Source: Paenibacillus sp. H1-7 (GTDB lineage Bacteria; Bacillota; Bacilli; Paenibacillales; NBRC-103111). Taken from it: 64,000 bases of DNA. This document shows positions 54,452 to 62,811 of this stretch, piece by piece; within the stretch, counting starts at the first letter, position 1, and the number at the start of each line of letters is the position of its first letter. The notes under the pieces were generated by a model. It was not told where the DNA came from and did not search any database. It saw only the letters and a list, made by a program, of their open reading frames with translations. The translations under genes were made by a program, and so were the position numbers. The stretch spans positions 2,853,501-2,917,500 of the forward strand of contig NZ_CP031168.1 in assembly GCF_022354825.1 (NCBI RefSeq), in the 5' to 3' direction.

Positions 54452-55301
54452 TTTTGCCTTTCTGGATGAAGGATCCAAGCGGGAAATTCGCCGGAAGTCA
54501 TTGAAGGCCGTTGCTATTCCCGGCTACCAGGTGCCGTTTGCTTCTCGGGAGCTGCCGATCGGCAGAGGATGGGGAACCGGCGGGCTCCAGCTTACACTTT
54601 CGTTGATCGGCAAAGAGGATGTGCTGAAGGTTATCGACCAAGGGAACGACGACAGCGTCAATGCGGTCAGCATCCGCCGCCTGGTGGAGGAAACGAGCGG
54701 CATCCGTACGACGGAGGATACAGCGGAAGCAAGCGTGATCCAGTCGCGTCACCGGGTTCCGGAAGAGCATCTCGAGGAACGGCAAATTCTCGTGCTTCAG
54801 GTGCCGCAGCCGGAACCGCTGCGCAAGGTGGAGCCGAGGGAAAGACAATCGCGCCGGAAGCATGCGGAGATGGATTACAGCGCAATGTGGCTGACGCTGT
54901 ACGAAGGTATCGTCAAGTGGGGCGACATTACATTGGGCGCCGACTATCCGGTCATGGTGCACGAACGATACATTATGGCCCCGAGCCCGATTCCCCGCTG
55001 GGACAATAACAAGCTGCACCAGGCGGACCATCTGACGCTGTTCGGAGCAGGCAGGGAGAAGAAAATTTACGCCGTTCCGCCTTACACGAACGTGCTGCCG
55101 TTAGAGTTCGAGGATTACCGGTTCAAGGTCGAATCGTTCGAAGGCAAGGCGTGCCGACATTGCGGCAGCACCCATACGTTTCTCGACGAGGTTACGGCCG
55201 AGGACGGCGTATGCGCGTTGTACCAATGCTCGGATACGGCTTATTGCAGCAAACGCCAACAAAGCCGGTCCGGTGAAAAGGAGGTGCCGTCATGGCAATA
55301 G
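54420..55301 (+). CDS. phnJ: C-P lyase radical SAM subunit PhnJ
   Basis: This 293-residue protein is the catalytic subunit that breaks the carbon-phosphorus bond with a [4Fe-4S] cluster and S-adenosylmethionine. The start YNFAFLDEGSKREIRRK and the C-terminal cysteine group CRHC ... CSDTAYC fit PhnJ, including the Cys residues for cluster binding and the radical. The start is the ATG at 54420 behind AGAAGGAGGGG; a longer frame begins inside phnI without a site. Confidence 0.93.
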   Translation: MRPSFNPPAYNFAFLDEGSKREIRRKSLKAVAIPGYQVPFASRELPIGRGWGTGGLQLTLSLIGKEDVLKVIDQGNDDSVNAVSIRRLVEETSGIRTTEDTAEASVIQSRHRVPEEHLEERQILVLQVPQPEPLRKVEPRERQSRRKHAEMDYSAMWLTLYEGIVKWGDITLGADYPVMVHERYIMAPSPIPRWDNNKLHQADHLTLFGAGREKKIYAVPPYTNVLPLEFEDYRFKVESFEGKACRHCGSTHTFLDEVTAEDGVCALYQCSDTAYCSKRQQSRSGEKEVPSWQ

Positions 55302-56212
55302 CTTCACATAAGGAGGAGCCTGTATCCGGATTGAAGGGGACAGAGCAAGCTTTTGCAGCATCCGCCCATCCGTCTCAGGAAACGCCGCTGCTTCAAGTAT
55401 CCGGGCTAAGCAAAAGGTTCGGAGCCGGCTGCGACCATTGCGAGCAGCCGTCCGCGGATGAGGATGCCTCGGCGCGCTGCCCGGTTTGCGGAAGCATTTG
55501 GGCATGCCGATCGTTGGACTTTCATGTGTTCCCCGGCGAAATCCTGGGCGTTGTCGGTGAGAGCGGCTCCGGCAAGAGTACGATGGTGAAGTGCTTGTAT
55601 TTTGATGAGGAAGTCACCGACGGTGACATGAGATTGTCCGTCTTCAAGGACGGCAGCTCCAATCTGTTTCAGGAATCCTCTCAGCAAAAGCGGTATGCCC
55701 GCAATCATCTGATGGGGATGGTGTATCAAAATCCGTATTTGGGGCTGCGGATGAATTTTTCCTCCAGCGGCAATATAGCCGAAAAGCTGTTCGCCGCAGG
55801 GCATTTCCATGTCGGAACGATCCGGGACAGAGCTGCCAATCTGCTGGACCGCGTAGAAATTCCGGTCAACCGGATGGATGAACCGCCTAAGCAATTTAGC
55901 GGCGGTATGCAGCAAAGGGTGCAAATTTCCAAAGCGCTGGCGAACCGTCCTCCGCTGCTGCTGCTAGACGAGGTGACGACGGGTCTCGATTTGTCCGTAC
56001 AGGCCAAGGTAATTGATCTGATCCGGGATATTCAAAGAGAGCTTCATGTAGCGATGATGGTTGTATCCCACGATCTCGGCGTTATCCGCATGCTGGCCGA
56101 CCGAACGATGGTCATGCGCAGCGGACGCATTGTCGAGGAAGGCTTGACGGATCAAATTTTGGAAGATCCCCGGCATCCGTACACTCAACTGCTCGTCCAT
56201 TCGCTTCTGTAG
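55292..56212 (+). CDS. phnK: C-P lyase-associated ABC ATPase PhnK with cysteine insertion
   Basis: This 306-residue ATPase binds the C-P lyase core complex rather than a transporter. It has Walker A (GESGSGKST), signature (FSGGMQQR), Walker B (LLLLDEVTTGLD) and an H loop (VVSHDLG). Compared with E. coli PhnK it has an extra 40 residues at the N terminus and a Cys-rich insertion before Walker A (GCDHC ... RCPVCG), which could bind zinc. It overlaps phnJ by 10 bases. Confidence 0.9.
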   Translation: MAIASHKEEPVSGLKGTEQAFAASAHPSQETPLLQVSGLSKRFGAGCDHCEQPSADEDASARCPVCGSIWACRSLDFHVFPGEILGVVGESGSGKSTMVKCLYFDEEVTDGDMRLSVFKDGSSNLFQESSQQKRYARNHLMGMVYQNPYLGLRMNFSSSGNIAEKLFAAGHFHVGTIRDRAANLLDRVEIPVNRMDEPPKQFSGGMQQRVQISKALANRPPLLLLDEVTTGLDLSVQAKVIDLIRDIQRELHVAMMVVSHDLGVIRMLADRTMVMRSGRIVEEGLTDQILEDPRHPYTQLLVHSLL

Positions 56213-56226
56213 GGAGGGAGTAACCT

Positions 56227-56958
56227 GTGCTCACAATTCAATCGCTTGCCAAAACATTCGAGCTGTCCATGACAGGCAAGATGACGATCGACCCGTTTGC
56301 CGACTTGTCCTTTGAAATTGCCAAAGGTCAGTTTCTAGGTATTGCAGGGCCTAGCGGTATCGGGAAATCGTCCATATTAAAATGCATATACAGAACCTAC
56401 CAGCCTACGTCAGGTTCGATCTTATACGACTCCGAGCTATTCGGCCGAATCGATCTGGCCAAGGCGTCCGAACGCCAAATCATCCATCTGCGCAGAGCCG
56501 AGATCAGCTATGTGACTCAGTTTCTGAGAGTCGTTCCCCGCGTACCGGCATTGGATGTCGTGGCGGAGAAGCTGCTTCCGAAAGGCTTCACGATGGAAGA
56601 GGCAAGGGTCAAGGCGGAAGAGATGCTGGAGAGACTGAACATTCCGCGTACATTGTGGCCGGCTTTCCCGGCAACGTTCAGCGGAGGCGAGCAGCAGCGG
56701 GTCAATCTGGCCCGGGCGCTCATCGCCAGACCGCGCCTGCTTATTCTCGACGAGCCGACGGCGTCGCTCGACCATCAAACCAAGATGAGCGTTCTCTCCC
56801 TGCTGAATGAGATGAAAGCGGAGGGAACGACCATGGTCGGCGTGTTCCACGACTGGGAAGTGATGGGCCAAGTAGCGGACAACATTTTGGATTTGGGCGA
56901 AGTGCTCCAGAAGCAGCAGGCATCGGACCCATCCGGCGTAACGGCAGCCATTCACTAA
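56227..56958 (+). CDS. phnL: C-P lyase-associated ABC ATPase PhnL
   Basis: This 243-residue ATPase is PhnL, which binds on top of PhnK in the C-P lyase assembly. Walker A is GPSGIGKSS, the signature FSGGEQQRV and Walker B LLILDEPTASLD. It begins with GTG behind GGGAGGGAG, 14 bases after phnK, and is of normal length. Confidence 0.9.
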   Translation: MLTIQSLAKTFELSMTGKMTIDPFADLSFEIAKGQFLGIAGPSGIGKSSILKCIYRTYQPTSGSILYDSELFGRIDLAKASERQIIHLRRAEISYVTQFLRVVPRVPALDVVAEKLLPKGFTMEEARVKAEEMLERLNIPRTLWPAFPATFSGGEQQRVNLARALIARPRLLILDEPTASLDHQTKMSVLSLLNEMKAEGTTMVGVFHDWEVMGQVADNILDLGEVLQKQQASDPSGVTAAIH

Positions 56959-56973
56959 GGGAGGATTAAGTAC

Positions 56974-58161
56974 ATGAAGGGCATTCAAAAAATATGCGGC
57001 GGCCGAATCGTCACCCCTTCCGGCACGATCGAGCAAGGCACGCTGGTTATCGAAAACGGGACGATTATAGAAATATCCTCTTCGGCCTCCATGCCGGGGC
57101 CTCGTGATATCGACGCAAGCGGCATGCTGGTGCTGTCGGGAATTATAGACACGCACAGCGACGCAATCGAGCATGAGATGCAGCCTCGTCCTTCCAGCTT
57201 GTTCCCTGTTGAAATGTCGTTTTACGAGCTGGAGCGCAAGCTGGCGGGGCAAGGCGTGACGACGATTTACCATTCGCTTAGCATGTGGGACGACAACTCG
57301 GCCAAGGAGGTTCGCCGCAACCAATCGGTCAAGCAAATGATCCGGACGATTCGCCGTCTGGCGGCCGAGGATCATCTGATCCGGCATAAAGTGCATCTCC
57401 GGTTCGAAATTGTTAATCTGAACGCCGTCCCTCATATCGTCGAGATGCTGAACAACGGCGAGCTGGATCAGCTTTCGTTCATGGATCATACGCCGGGCCA
57501 AGGACAGTACCGCAATCTGGAGGTACAAAAAAAGTTCGTCATGGAGCGGCAAAAGCTGACGGAGGAAGAAACGCTCAAAGTGCTGGAAGCCCGCAGGCAG
57601 CAGCCGAAGGTAAGCCGGGAGGATCTCCAGCTTGTAGCCGACCTGGCCGGAAGCCTGGGCGTGCCCCTCGCTTCGCATGACGACGATTCCGTCGAAAAGC
57701 TCGAGCTCGTTCAATCCTGGCGCGCCGCCATCAGCGAATTTCCGATCACGATGGACGTGGCGAAGGAAGCGAAGCAGAGAGGCTTGCACGTCGTCATGGG
57801 GGCTCCGAACGTGATGCTGGGCCGGTCGCACAGCAACAACTTATCCGCCCTGGACGCCATCAAGGAAGGGGTCGTGGATATTCTTTGCTCGGATTATTAT
57901 CCTCCGGCCATGATTCAGGCCGCCTTTTTGCTGCACAATCAAGGGTATGAGCTTTCCTATGCAATGAATATGATTTCTTTGAATCCGGCGAAAGCATTGG
58001 GTCTGGACAAAAGACTGGGCTCATTGGAGGAAGGGAAAGCGGCGGACGTGTTACTGACTCGCATCCATAACGGCCGTCCTGTCATTGAGAAGGTATGGGT
58101 TGAGGGACAAACGGTATGCCAGATGGATTACCGGATGAACGCCGCTGCAGCGGTAAGGTAA
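56974..58161 (+). CDS. phnM: PhnM triphosphate hydrolase of the C-P lyase pathway
   Basis: This 395-residue amidohydrolase-superfamily enzyme releases pyrophosphate from ribose 1-phosphonate 5-triphosphate. Metal-binding and family motifs are DTHSDAIEHEMQPR near residue 55, FMDHTPGQGQYRN near residue 169 and ASHDDDS near residue 232. It starts with ATG behind AGGGAGG, 15 bases after phnL, and is the last recognisable C-P lyase gene; phnN and phnP are not in the window. Confidence 0.93.
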   Translation: MKGIQKICGGRIVTPSGTIEQGTLVIENGTIIEISSSASMPGPRDIDASGMLVLSGIIDTHSDAIEHEMQPRPSSLFPVEMSFYELERKLAGQGVTTIYHSLSMWDDNSAKEVRRNQSVKQMIRTIRRLAAEDHLIRHKVHLRFEIVNLNAVPHIVEMLNNGELDQLSFMDHTPGQGQYRNLEVQKKFVMERQKLTEEETLKVLEARRQQPKVSREDLQLVADLAGSLGVPLASHDDDSVEKLELVQSWRAAISEFPITMDVAKEAKQRGLHVVMGAPNVMLGRSHSNNLSALDAIKEGVVDILCSDYYPPAMIQAAFLLHNQGYELSYAMNMISLNPAKALGLDKRLGSLEEGKAADVLLTRIHNGRPVIEKVWVEGQTVCQMDYRMNAAAAVR

Positions 58162-58225
58162 AGCAGGGAAAGCCGGATCCGGTGCATGCAGTCTAGGATC
58201 TGAGGGCGGAAGGAGAGAGGATGTC

Positions 58226-59182
58226 ATGAAGATAAGAGGTATGGGCATCTGTGCATTCATTAATGAGAGCACAAGCAACCCGGAACGGTTAAAACTCAAG
58301 CTGCACAGAGCGGCCGAGCTCGGCTTGGACACGGTGGAGCTGCCTATTCAGGGTATGAACCTATTGAGGAACGGACAAATCGACCGCGATCGGCTGCACA
58401 TGTACCAGCAATTGCTGCGAAACGTGCCGCTTAAGTATACGACACACGCTCCCTTTGACCTGAATTTGTTCAGACAGGGCGATTATTCAACTGATGCGGA
58501 ATGCCTGATGGCGTCCGTAGAAATCAGCGGGGCGCTCGGTGCAGAGCTCATGGTTTATCATGTCGGGAGATTTGTCGGTGAGGAGCAATTTATGTTCTCC
58601 CACACCTGGGCGAAGCTTACGGATATCGACAAGCGGGCCCTGATGGTCAGGGAGCAGGAATGGATGCGACGCGCCGGCGATCTCGGGAGAGAAACCGGGG
58701 TCCTAATCGGGATGGAAAACATGCGGCCTTATCTCGATTGCGAGGATTACGCTTATTCCGTTAGTCCAAGCGCATTGGCCGAGCAGCTCGAAGCGATTGA
58801 CCATCCTCAAGTCGGTGCCGTGCTCGATACGGGTCATTTGAATTTGGCGGTCACGATGTACGGGCTGGATCTGATTCGCGAGATGGAGCGTCTAGTGCCC
58901 CATATCATCCACATGCACCTGCATGACAATTTCGGCAAAGCCTGCTTTTCTACGGAAAAAAGCCAATATGAGCTGATCCCGCTTGGACGCGGGGATATGC
59001 ATGCTCCGATAGGCGACGGCAATGTGCCGTTTCATCTCATCGCGGAATGTCTGGCTTCCACCTTTGACGGGCACATTATTCACGAAGTGAGGGAAATGTA
59101 TGAGCCCTTCTGGCCTGAATTGCGGGAGCGTTATGCCAATGCGCTGATTCCCGGCTCAGAGCAGATGATGGCTGTGAAATGA
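58226..59182 (+). CDS. Sugar phosphate isomerase/epimerase-like TIM barrel protein
   Basis: This 318-residue protein resembles the xylose-isomerase-like/endonuclease IV superfamily: YTTHAPFDLNLF near residue 72, GMENMRPYLDC near residue 162, VGAVLDTGHLNLA near residue 196, IHMHLHDNFGK near residue 227 and HEVREMY near the end give the Glu, Asp, His and Glu metal ligands. It follows phnM by 64 bases with AAGGAGAG before the ATG and may be part of the same transcript. A role in handling the ribose phosphate product of C-P lyase is possible but not shown. Confidence 0.83.
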   Translation: MKIRGMGICAFINESTSNPERLKLKLHRAAELGLDTVELPIQGMNLLRNGQIDRDRLHMYQQLLRNVPLKYTTHAPFDLNLFRQGDYSTDAECLMASVEISGALGAELMVYHVGRFVGEEQFMFSHTWAKLTDIDKRALMVREQEWMRRAGDLGRETGVLIGMENMRPYLDCEDYAYSVSPSALAEQLEAIDHPQVGAVLDTGHLNLAVTMYGLDLIREMERLVPHIIHMHLHDNFGKACFSTEKSQYELIPLGRGDMHAPIGDGNVPFHLIAECLASTFDGHIIHEVREMYEPFWPELRERYANALIPGSEQMMAVK

Positions 59183-59576
59183 TAGATACTGGAGCGGGGA
59201 AGAGTTTAGAAGAAGCCTGGTACGAGAAGTACTAGAAGGGTACAACCCGAGTGCATCTCATGCAGTCGACCCCACCGCTTCCGTCCCGATTATCAGTCAT
59301 AACTAATGGAGCAGTCCATTTGAGCCTTTGATCTTCTGAGCTGCTGAACTAGGCGGAGGAAGTAATACCCCTCGGGGTAATTGCATAATATGATAAGTCG
59401 GCGCAGACGTGAATCGTTTGTGCTCTTTTTTTGCGCTTGTTTCTGTATTCCGCTTTTTTAGCAAAATGCTGAATTTACTGCAAAAAGAAATGAAATATAA
59501 CCATTTATTTCAAAAGGCGTTGCAGTATATGATCAAATGAGCGTTTTGTCAATTATATACTATCGGAGGAAACAAG
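59183..59576. other. Intergenic region before the beta-helix gene
   Basis: These 394 bases hold a TACCCCTCGGGGTA palindrome near 59367, an AT-rich stretch and the inverted repeat at 59491-59512. No gene or clear terminator is seen. Confidence 0.55.
59491..59512. promoter_or_regulatory. Inverted repeat upstream of the beta-helix gene
   Basis: TGAAATA and TATTTCA are perfect inverted repeats 8 bases apart. They lie 65 bases before the gene, where an operator would be expected; the regulator is unknown. Confidence 0.35.
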
Positions 59577-61505
59577 ATGCAGTCCTTGGAAATAGCAAAC
59601 GATGAGGTTACAATTCAGCTGTGCCACGATACTATGGATATTCGGATCGGCTATCCGGCCCTTTTGTCTCCCGGTGATTCATTTCCTGGAGTTATAGTGT
59701 CCGCAAAAAATGAGGGGAAAGCGAGCGTTTCTATTAAATCGCTAACAACCTGTGAAATCGTTGGGTCCGCTTTGGAGCAGACTTACCGAGCAAACGAGCC
59801 TTTGGCGATTGCGGTATCAGGAGAGGTTCCGCAGGACGGCGGATATGAACTTTTAGTAGAGCTCTCGCCGGCTGCCGGCGGTAAGGTGGAAGAGCGGTTT
59901 TATTTTACCGTCTTGTCGGAATACCCCAAGCACAGCAGCGGTGCTGCCTACACTAACGCAGAGGGACGGATGGTGTATTTGCCCGATTATCGGGGCAACC
60001 GGCTGCCGGACTTCTCAGGCGTAGGTTATATGGGCGGCGGCGTAGAGCTGCCCGAGCTGCCGGTCAAGGTGACCCTGGAGCCGATCCCGGGGGACAATAC
60101 AAGCCGGATTCAGGAAGCGATCGACCGGGTTTCCGCCATGGCGCCGGATGACAACGGCTTTCGCGGAGCGGTGCTATTGAAGCAAGGCGTCTATGAGATC
60201 GCAGGCGTTCTCGAAGTCCGGGCCGGCGGCGTTGTGCTTCGAGGCGAAGGACAGGGCGATATGAAGAAGCTGTGGTACGATCCCCGGCAGATCGGCAGCT
60301 TCGAGGAATTGAAAGCGTCGGTGGCTTCGAAGGAAGCAACCGTCCTGATCGCTACGGGAAGCGAACGGAGAAGAATTCTGAAATTCCATGGTACGGAAGA
60401 CGTACGCGTCCCATTGACCGAACAGAGCGAGATTATCGACAGCTATGTTCCGGTAGGGGCGAATTCATTCCGCGTAGCGGATCCGGGCTTGTTCCAGGTC
60501 GGAGATACGATTATCCTGCAGCGCAGCGGTAATGCCGCATGGATCAGCGAGATCGGAATGGATCAAATTCCGGATCGGGAGGACGGTGGAAAAATCACGC
60601 AGTGGTCCCCGTTCGAGCTCCATTTTGAGCATGTCATTACGGCCATCGAGGGCAGCCGGATTACCGTCGATTCTTCCCTGATGAATGCGGTCGAAAGCCG
60701 CTGGGGAGGCGGCCGCATTTTCAAATTCTCCGACCCGGGACGGATCAGCCAGATTGGACTGGAGAATTTGCGCGGGATCGCCTTCTGGACTCCAAATAGC
60801 GATGGAGTAGATGATACAAGGCATGCCAATGAGTTCGTGGAGCTGGACAATTGCCATAATGGATGGGTGCGGAACGTGACGCTGGAGCATTTCAACAGCA
60901 CGAACGGCGCATTCCGGACAGGCCGCGGCTCCAAATGGATTACGATCCAGGACTCGTCCAATCTGATTGCGGACAAAGCTTTTTATAACGGCAAAGGCTA
61001 CGATCCTACCGGTCGGACGTTCTACGAGACCAACATCTATGTTGGCCGATACGGCTTTTATTTGAACGGGCAATCTGCGCTCGTCACCCGCTGTTTTGCG
61101 TTGAACAACCGCCACGGTTTTACACTCGGCTCCCGGGTAACAGGGCCCAACGTGTTCCACGATTGCATCGGGGAGCAGCCGTTGACGTGGAGTGAGCCTC
61201 ATCACCGCTGGTCGGTAGGCGGCTTGTACGACAACGTCCACGATATGATTTCGCTGATGAACCGGCTGAACATGGGTTCGGGGCACGGTTGGGCCGGCGC
61301 GAACTACGTCGCCTGGAACACCGAGGGCACGCTCGTATGCCATCAGCCGCCTACGGCACAAAACTGGTCGATCGGCCATATCGGCAAGAAAGATTTTGGA
61401 GGCAACCGCGGGCCTGACGGGTACTGGGATTCCCACGGTCAGCATGTGGAGCCGCGAAGCCTGTATACGCAGCAGTTGAAGGATCGGCTGGGGAAAGAGG
61501 CATAG
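59577..61505 (+). CDS. Cytoplasmic right-handed beta-helix protein, pectate-lyase-like
   Basis: This 642-residue protein has an N-terminal beta-rich part (residues 1-130, CARDB-like) and then a polysaccharide-lyase-type beta-helix: NTSRIQEAIDRV near residue 180 and repeated short strands such as NEFVELDNCHNGWVRNVTLEHF, given here as the region near residues 420-441. No signal peptide is present, so it would act inside the cell on an imported oligosaccharide, unlike most secreted lyases. I see no secretion signal in the preceding DNA. It begins with ATG behind CGGAGG and ends before a terminator. Substrate and activity are unknown. Confidence 0.75.
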   Translation: MQSLEIANDEVTIQLCHDTMDIRIGYPALLSPGDSFPGVIVSAKNEGKASVSIKSLTTCEIVGSALEQTYRANEPLAIAVSGEVPQDGGYELLVELSPAAGGKVEERFYFTVLSEYPKHSSGAAYTNAEGRMVYLPDYRGNRLPDFSGVGYMGGGVELPELPVKVTLEPIPGDNTSRIQEAIDRVSAMAPDDNGFRGAVLLKQGVYEIAGVLEVRAGGVVLRGEGQGDMKKLWYDPRQIGSFEELKASVASKEATVLIATGSERRRILKFHGTEDVRVPLTEQSEIIDSYVPVGANSFRVADPGLFQVGDTIILQRSGNAAWISEIGMDQIPDREDGGKITQWSPFELHFEHVITAIEGSRITVDSSLMNAVESRWGGGRIFKFSDPGRISQIGLENLRGIAFWTPNSDGVDDTRHANEFVELDNCHNGWVRNVTLEHFNSTNGAFRTGRGSKWITIQDSSNLIADKAFYNGKGYDPTGRTFYETNIYVGRYGFYLNGQSALVTRCFALNNRHGFTLGSRVTGPNVFHDCIGEQPLTWSEPHHRWSVGGLYDNVHDMISLMNRLNMGSGHGWAGANYVAWNTEGTLVCHQPPTAQNWSIGHIGKKDFGGNRGPDGYWDSHGQHVEPRSLYTQQLKDRLGKEA

Positions 61506-61555
61506 TCAGTAGTTGTACATTTTGAGCGGTGAACTAAATTGAAATGATCGGGAAG

Positions 61556-61579
61556 GCAGCGATTTTCGCTGCTTTTTTT
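61556..61579 (+). terminator. Intrinsic terminator of the beta-helix gene
   Basis: GCAGCG and CGCTGC pair around ATTTT and are followed by seven T residues, 50 bases after the stop. Confidence 0.85.
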
Positions 61580-61621
61580 GTTAGAATGAAGTGAATGGAT
61601 TCAGGGATAAATTGGAAATCA

Positions 61622-61691
61622 GGGAGGGAGAATCATCAAATTTAAAAGACCGGTTCGGACTGTTCTCATAATGTTAATGGTCGGATGGTAA
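61622..61691 (+). pseudogene. Possible remnant of a secreted-protein gene start
   Basis: GGGAGGGAG (61622-61630) is followed after four bases by ATC, then 17 codons encoding a basic-then-hydrophobic stretch (KFKRPVRTVLIMLMVGW) and a stop. It looks like a ribosome binding site and signal peptide whose ATG has become ATC and whose body is gone. It may be chance. Confidence 0.25.
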
Positions 61692-61731
61692 AAAAAGATT
61701 GGCACGGCGAGCGCAATATGCTGCATCATCG

Positions 61732-61740
61732 TGCTATAAT
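61732..61740 (+). promoter_or_regulatory. Extended -10 promoter of the radical SAM gene
   Basis: TGCTATAAT combines a TGn extension with a perfect -10 box, 37 bases before the ATG. The -35 region is poor. Confidence 0.5.
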
Positions 61741-61777
61741 GACTGATAGATTACTATAAAACACAAAAGGAACCATC

Positions 61778-62653
61778 ATGAGAAAATTCAAAAAGTTTTA
61801 TATTGAAATTACGAGCATCTGTAATTTGGCGTGCAGCTTTTGTCCGCCGACGAAGCGGTCAGCTACTTTTATTAAAACCGAAGAGTTTACGCATATATTG
61901 GATCAAGTAAGGCCTTTTACGGATTATATTTACTTTCATGTCAAAGGCGAGCCGCTGCTGCATCCCAAAATTGGAGAGCTGCTGGACTTGGCCCACGAGA
62001 AAGGATTTAAGGTGAATCTGACGACGAACGGCACCTTGATTCCGAAAGCGAAGCACAAAATACTGCCTAAACCGGCGCTGCGTCAAGTCAATATTTCGCT
62101 GCACAGCTTTGACGGCCATGAAGGCTCTACCGATAAAGAGGGATATGTATCGACTGTGCTCGCGTTTGCCAAGGAGGCGGCGAGTCATAACGTGCTCATT
62201 TCCTTGAGACTGTGGAACCTGGACATGAATAACGCTACCAATGCGGAAAAAAGTAGAAACCGTGAGATTCTCGCCATGATAGAAAAAGAATTCAATCTCG
62301 ATTATCGGATTGAAGAAAAAGTCGTGCGCGGCGGCGGGACCAAAATCGCCGATCGGATTTATATTAACCAGGACCATGAGTTTCAATGGCCCGATCTCAA
62401 GGAAGACGAGGATGACGGCAAAGGCTTCTGCCATGCGCTGCGCAATCAGGCCGCGATCTTGTCCAACGGAACGGTCGTCCCATGCTGTCTTGACGGCGAA
62501 GGGGTAATTAATCTCGGCAACGTGCACGAGAAATCCTTTGCGGAAATTATCGAAGGCGAGCGGGCGAGAAATCTGTATGACGGCTTTTCGCGCCGGGAGG
62601 TCGTAGAGGAGCTGTGCAGAAAATGTGACTACCGGAGAAGGTTTAATGCCTAG
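61778..62653 (+). CDS. Radical SAM/SPASM-domain protein
   Basis: This 291-residue protein has the radical SAM motif Cys15-x3-Cys19-x2-Cys22 (CNLACSFC), a KGEPLLHP segment typical of the fold, and a C-terminal SPASM-like region with CHALRNQAAILSNGTVVPCC and CRKCDYRRRF that would hold an extra iron-sulfur cluster. Radical SAM/SPASM proteins modify peptides, mature sulfatases or act on sugars. It is shorter than sulfatase-maturing enzymes, and no precursor-peptide gene is seen beside it. It has its own promoter and terminator. Confidence 0.85.
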   Translation: MRKFKKFYIEITSICNLACSFCPPTKRSATFIKTEEFTHILDQVRPFTDYIYFHVKGEPLLHPKIGELLDLAHEKGFKVNLTTNGTLIPKAKHKILPKPALRQVNISLHSFDGHEGSTDKEGYVSTVLAFAKEAASHNVLISLRLWNLDMNNATNAEKSRNREILAMIEKEFNLDYRIEEKVVRGGGTKIADRIYINQDHEFQWPDLKEDEDDGKGFCHALRNQAAILSNGTVVPCCLDGEGVINLGNVHEKSFAEIIEGERARNLYDGFSRREVVEELCRKCDYRRRFNA

Positions 62654-62680
62654 TAGACACAGCCGAATATCTTTTAACAT

Positions 62681-62716
62681 GAGCAGGTCGCGTTAACGAT
62701 CTGCTCTTTAATTTTA
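62681..62716 (+). terminator. Intrinsic terminator of the radical SAM gene
   Basis: GAGCAGGTCG and CGATCTGCTC pair (one G-T) around a 6-base loop, followed by a T-rich tail. Confidence 0.7.
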
Positions 62717-62811
62717 CCTCATAGAGGTTCATGGTGCAGGAGAAGCCTTTACGGACCACCTAACAAGATAGAAACTACCAGGGTGTTTAATGATGGTAAA
62801 ATAATAAAGTG

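Noticed and set aside
61778..62653. Anaerobic sulfatase-maturing enzyme for the two sulfatases
   Set aside because: It is about 100 residues shorter than such enzymes, appears to lack the full set of auxiliary cluster cysteines, and lies more than 50 kb from the sulfatase genes.
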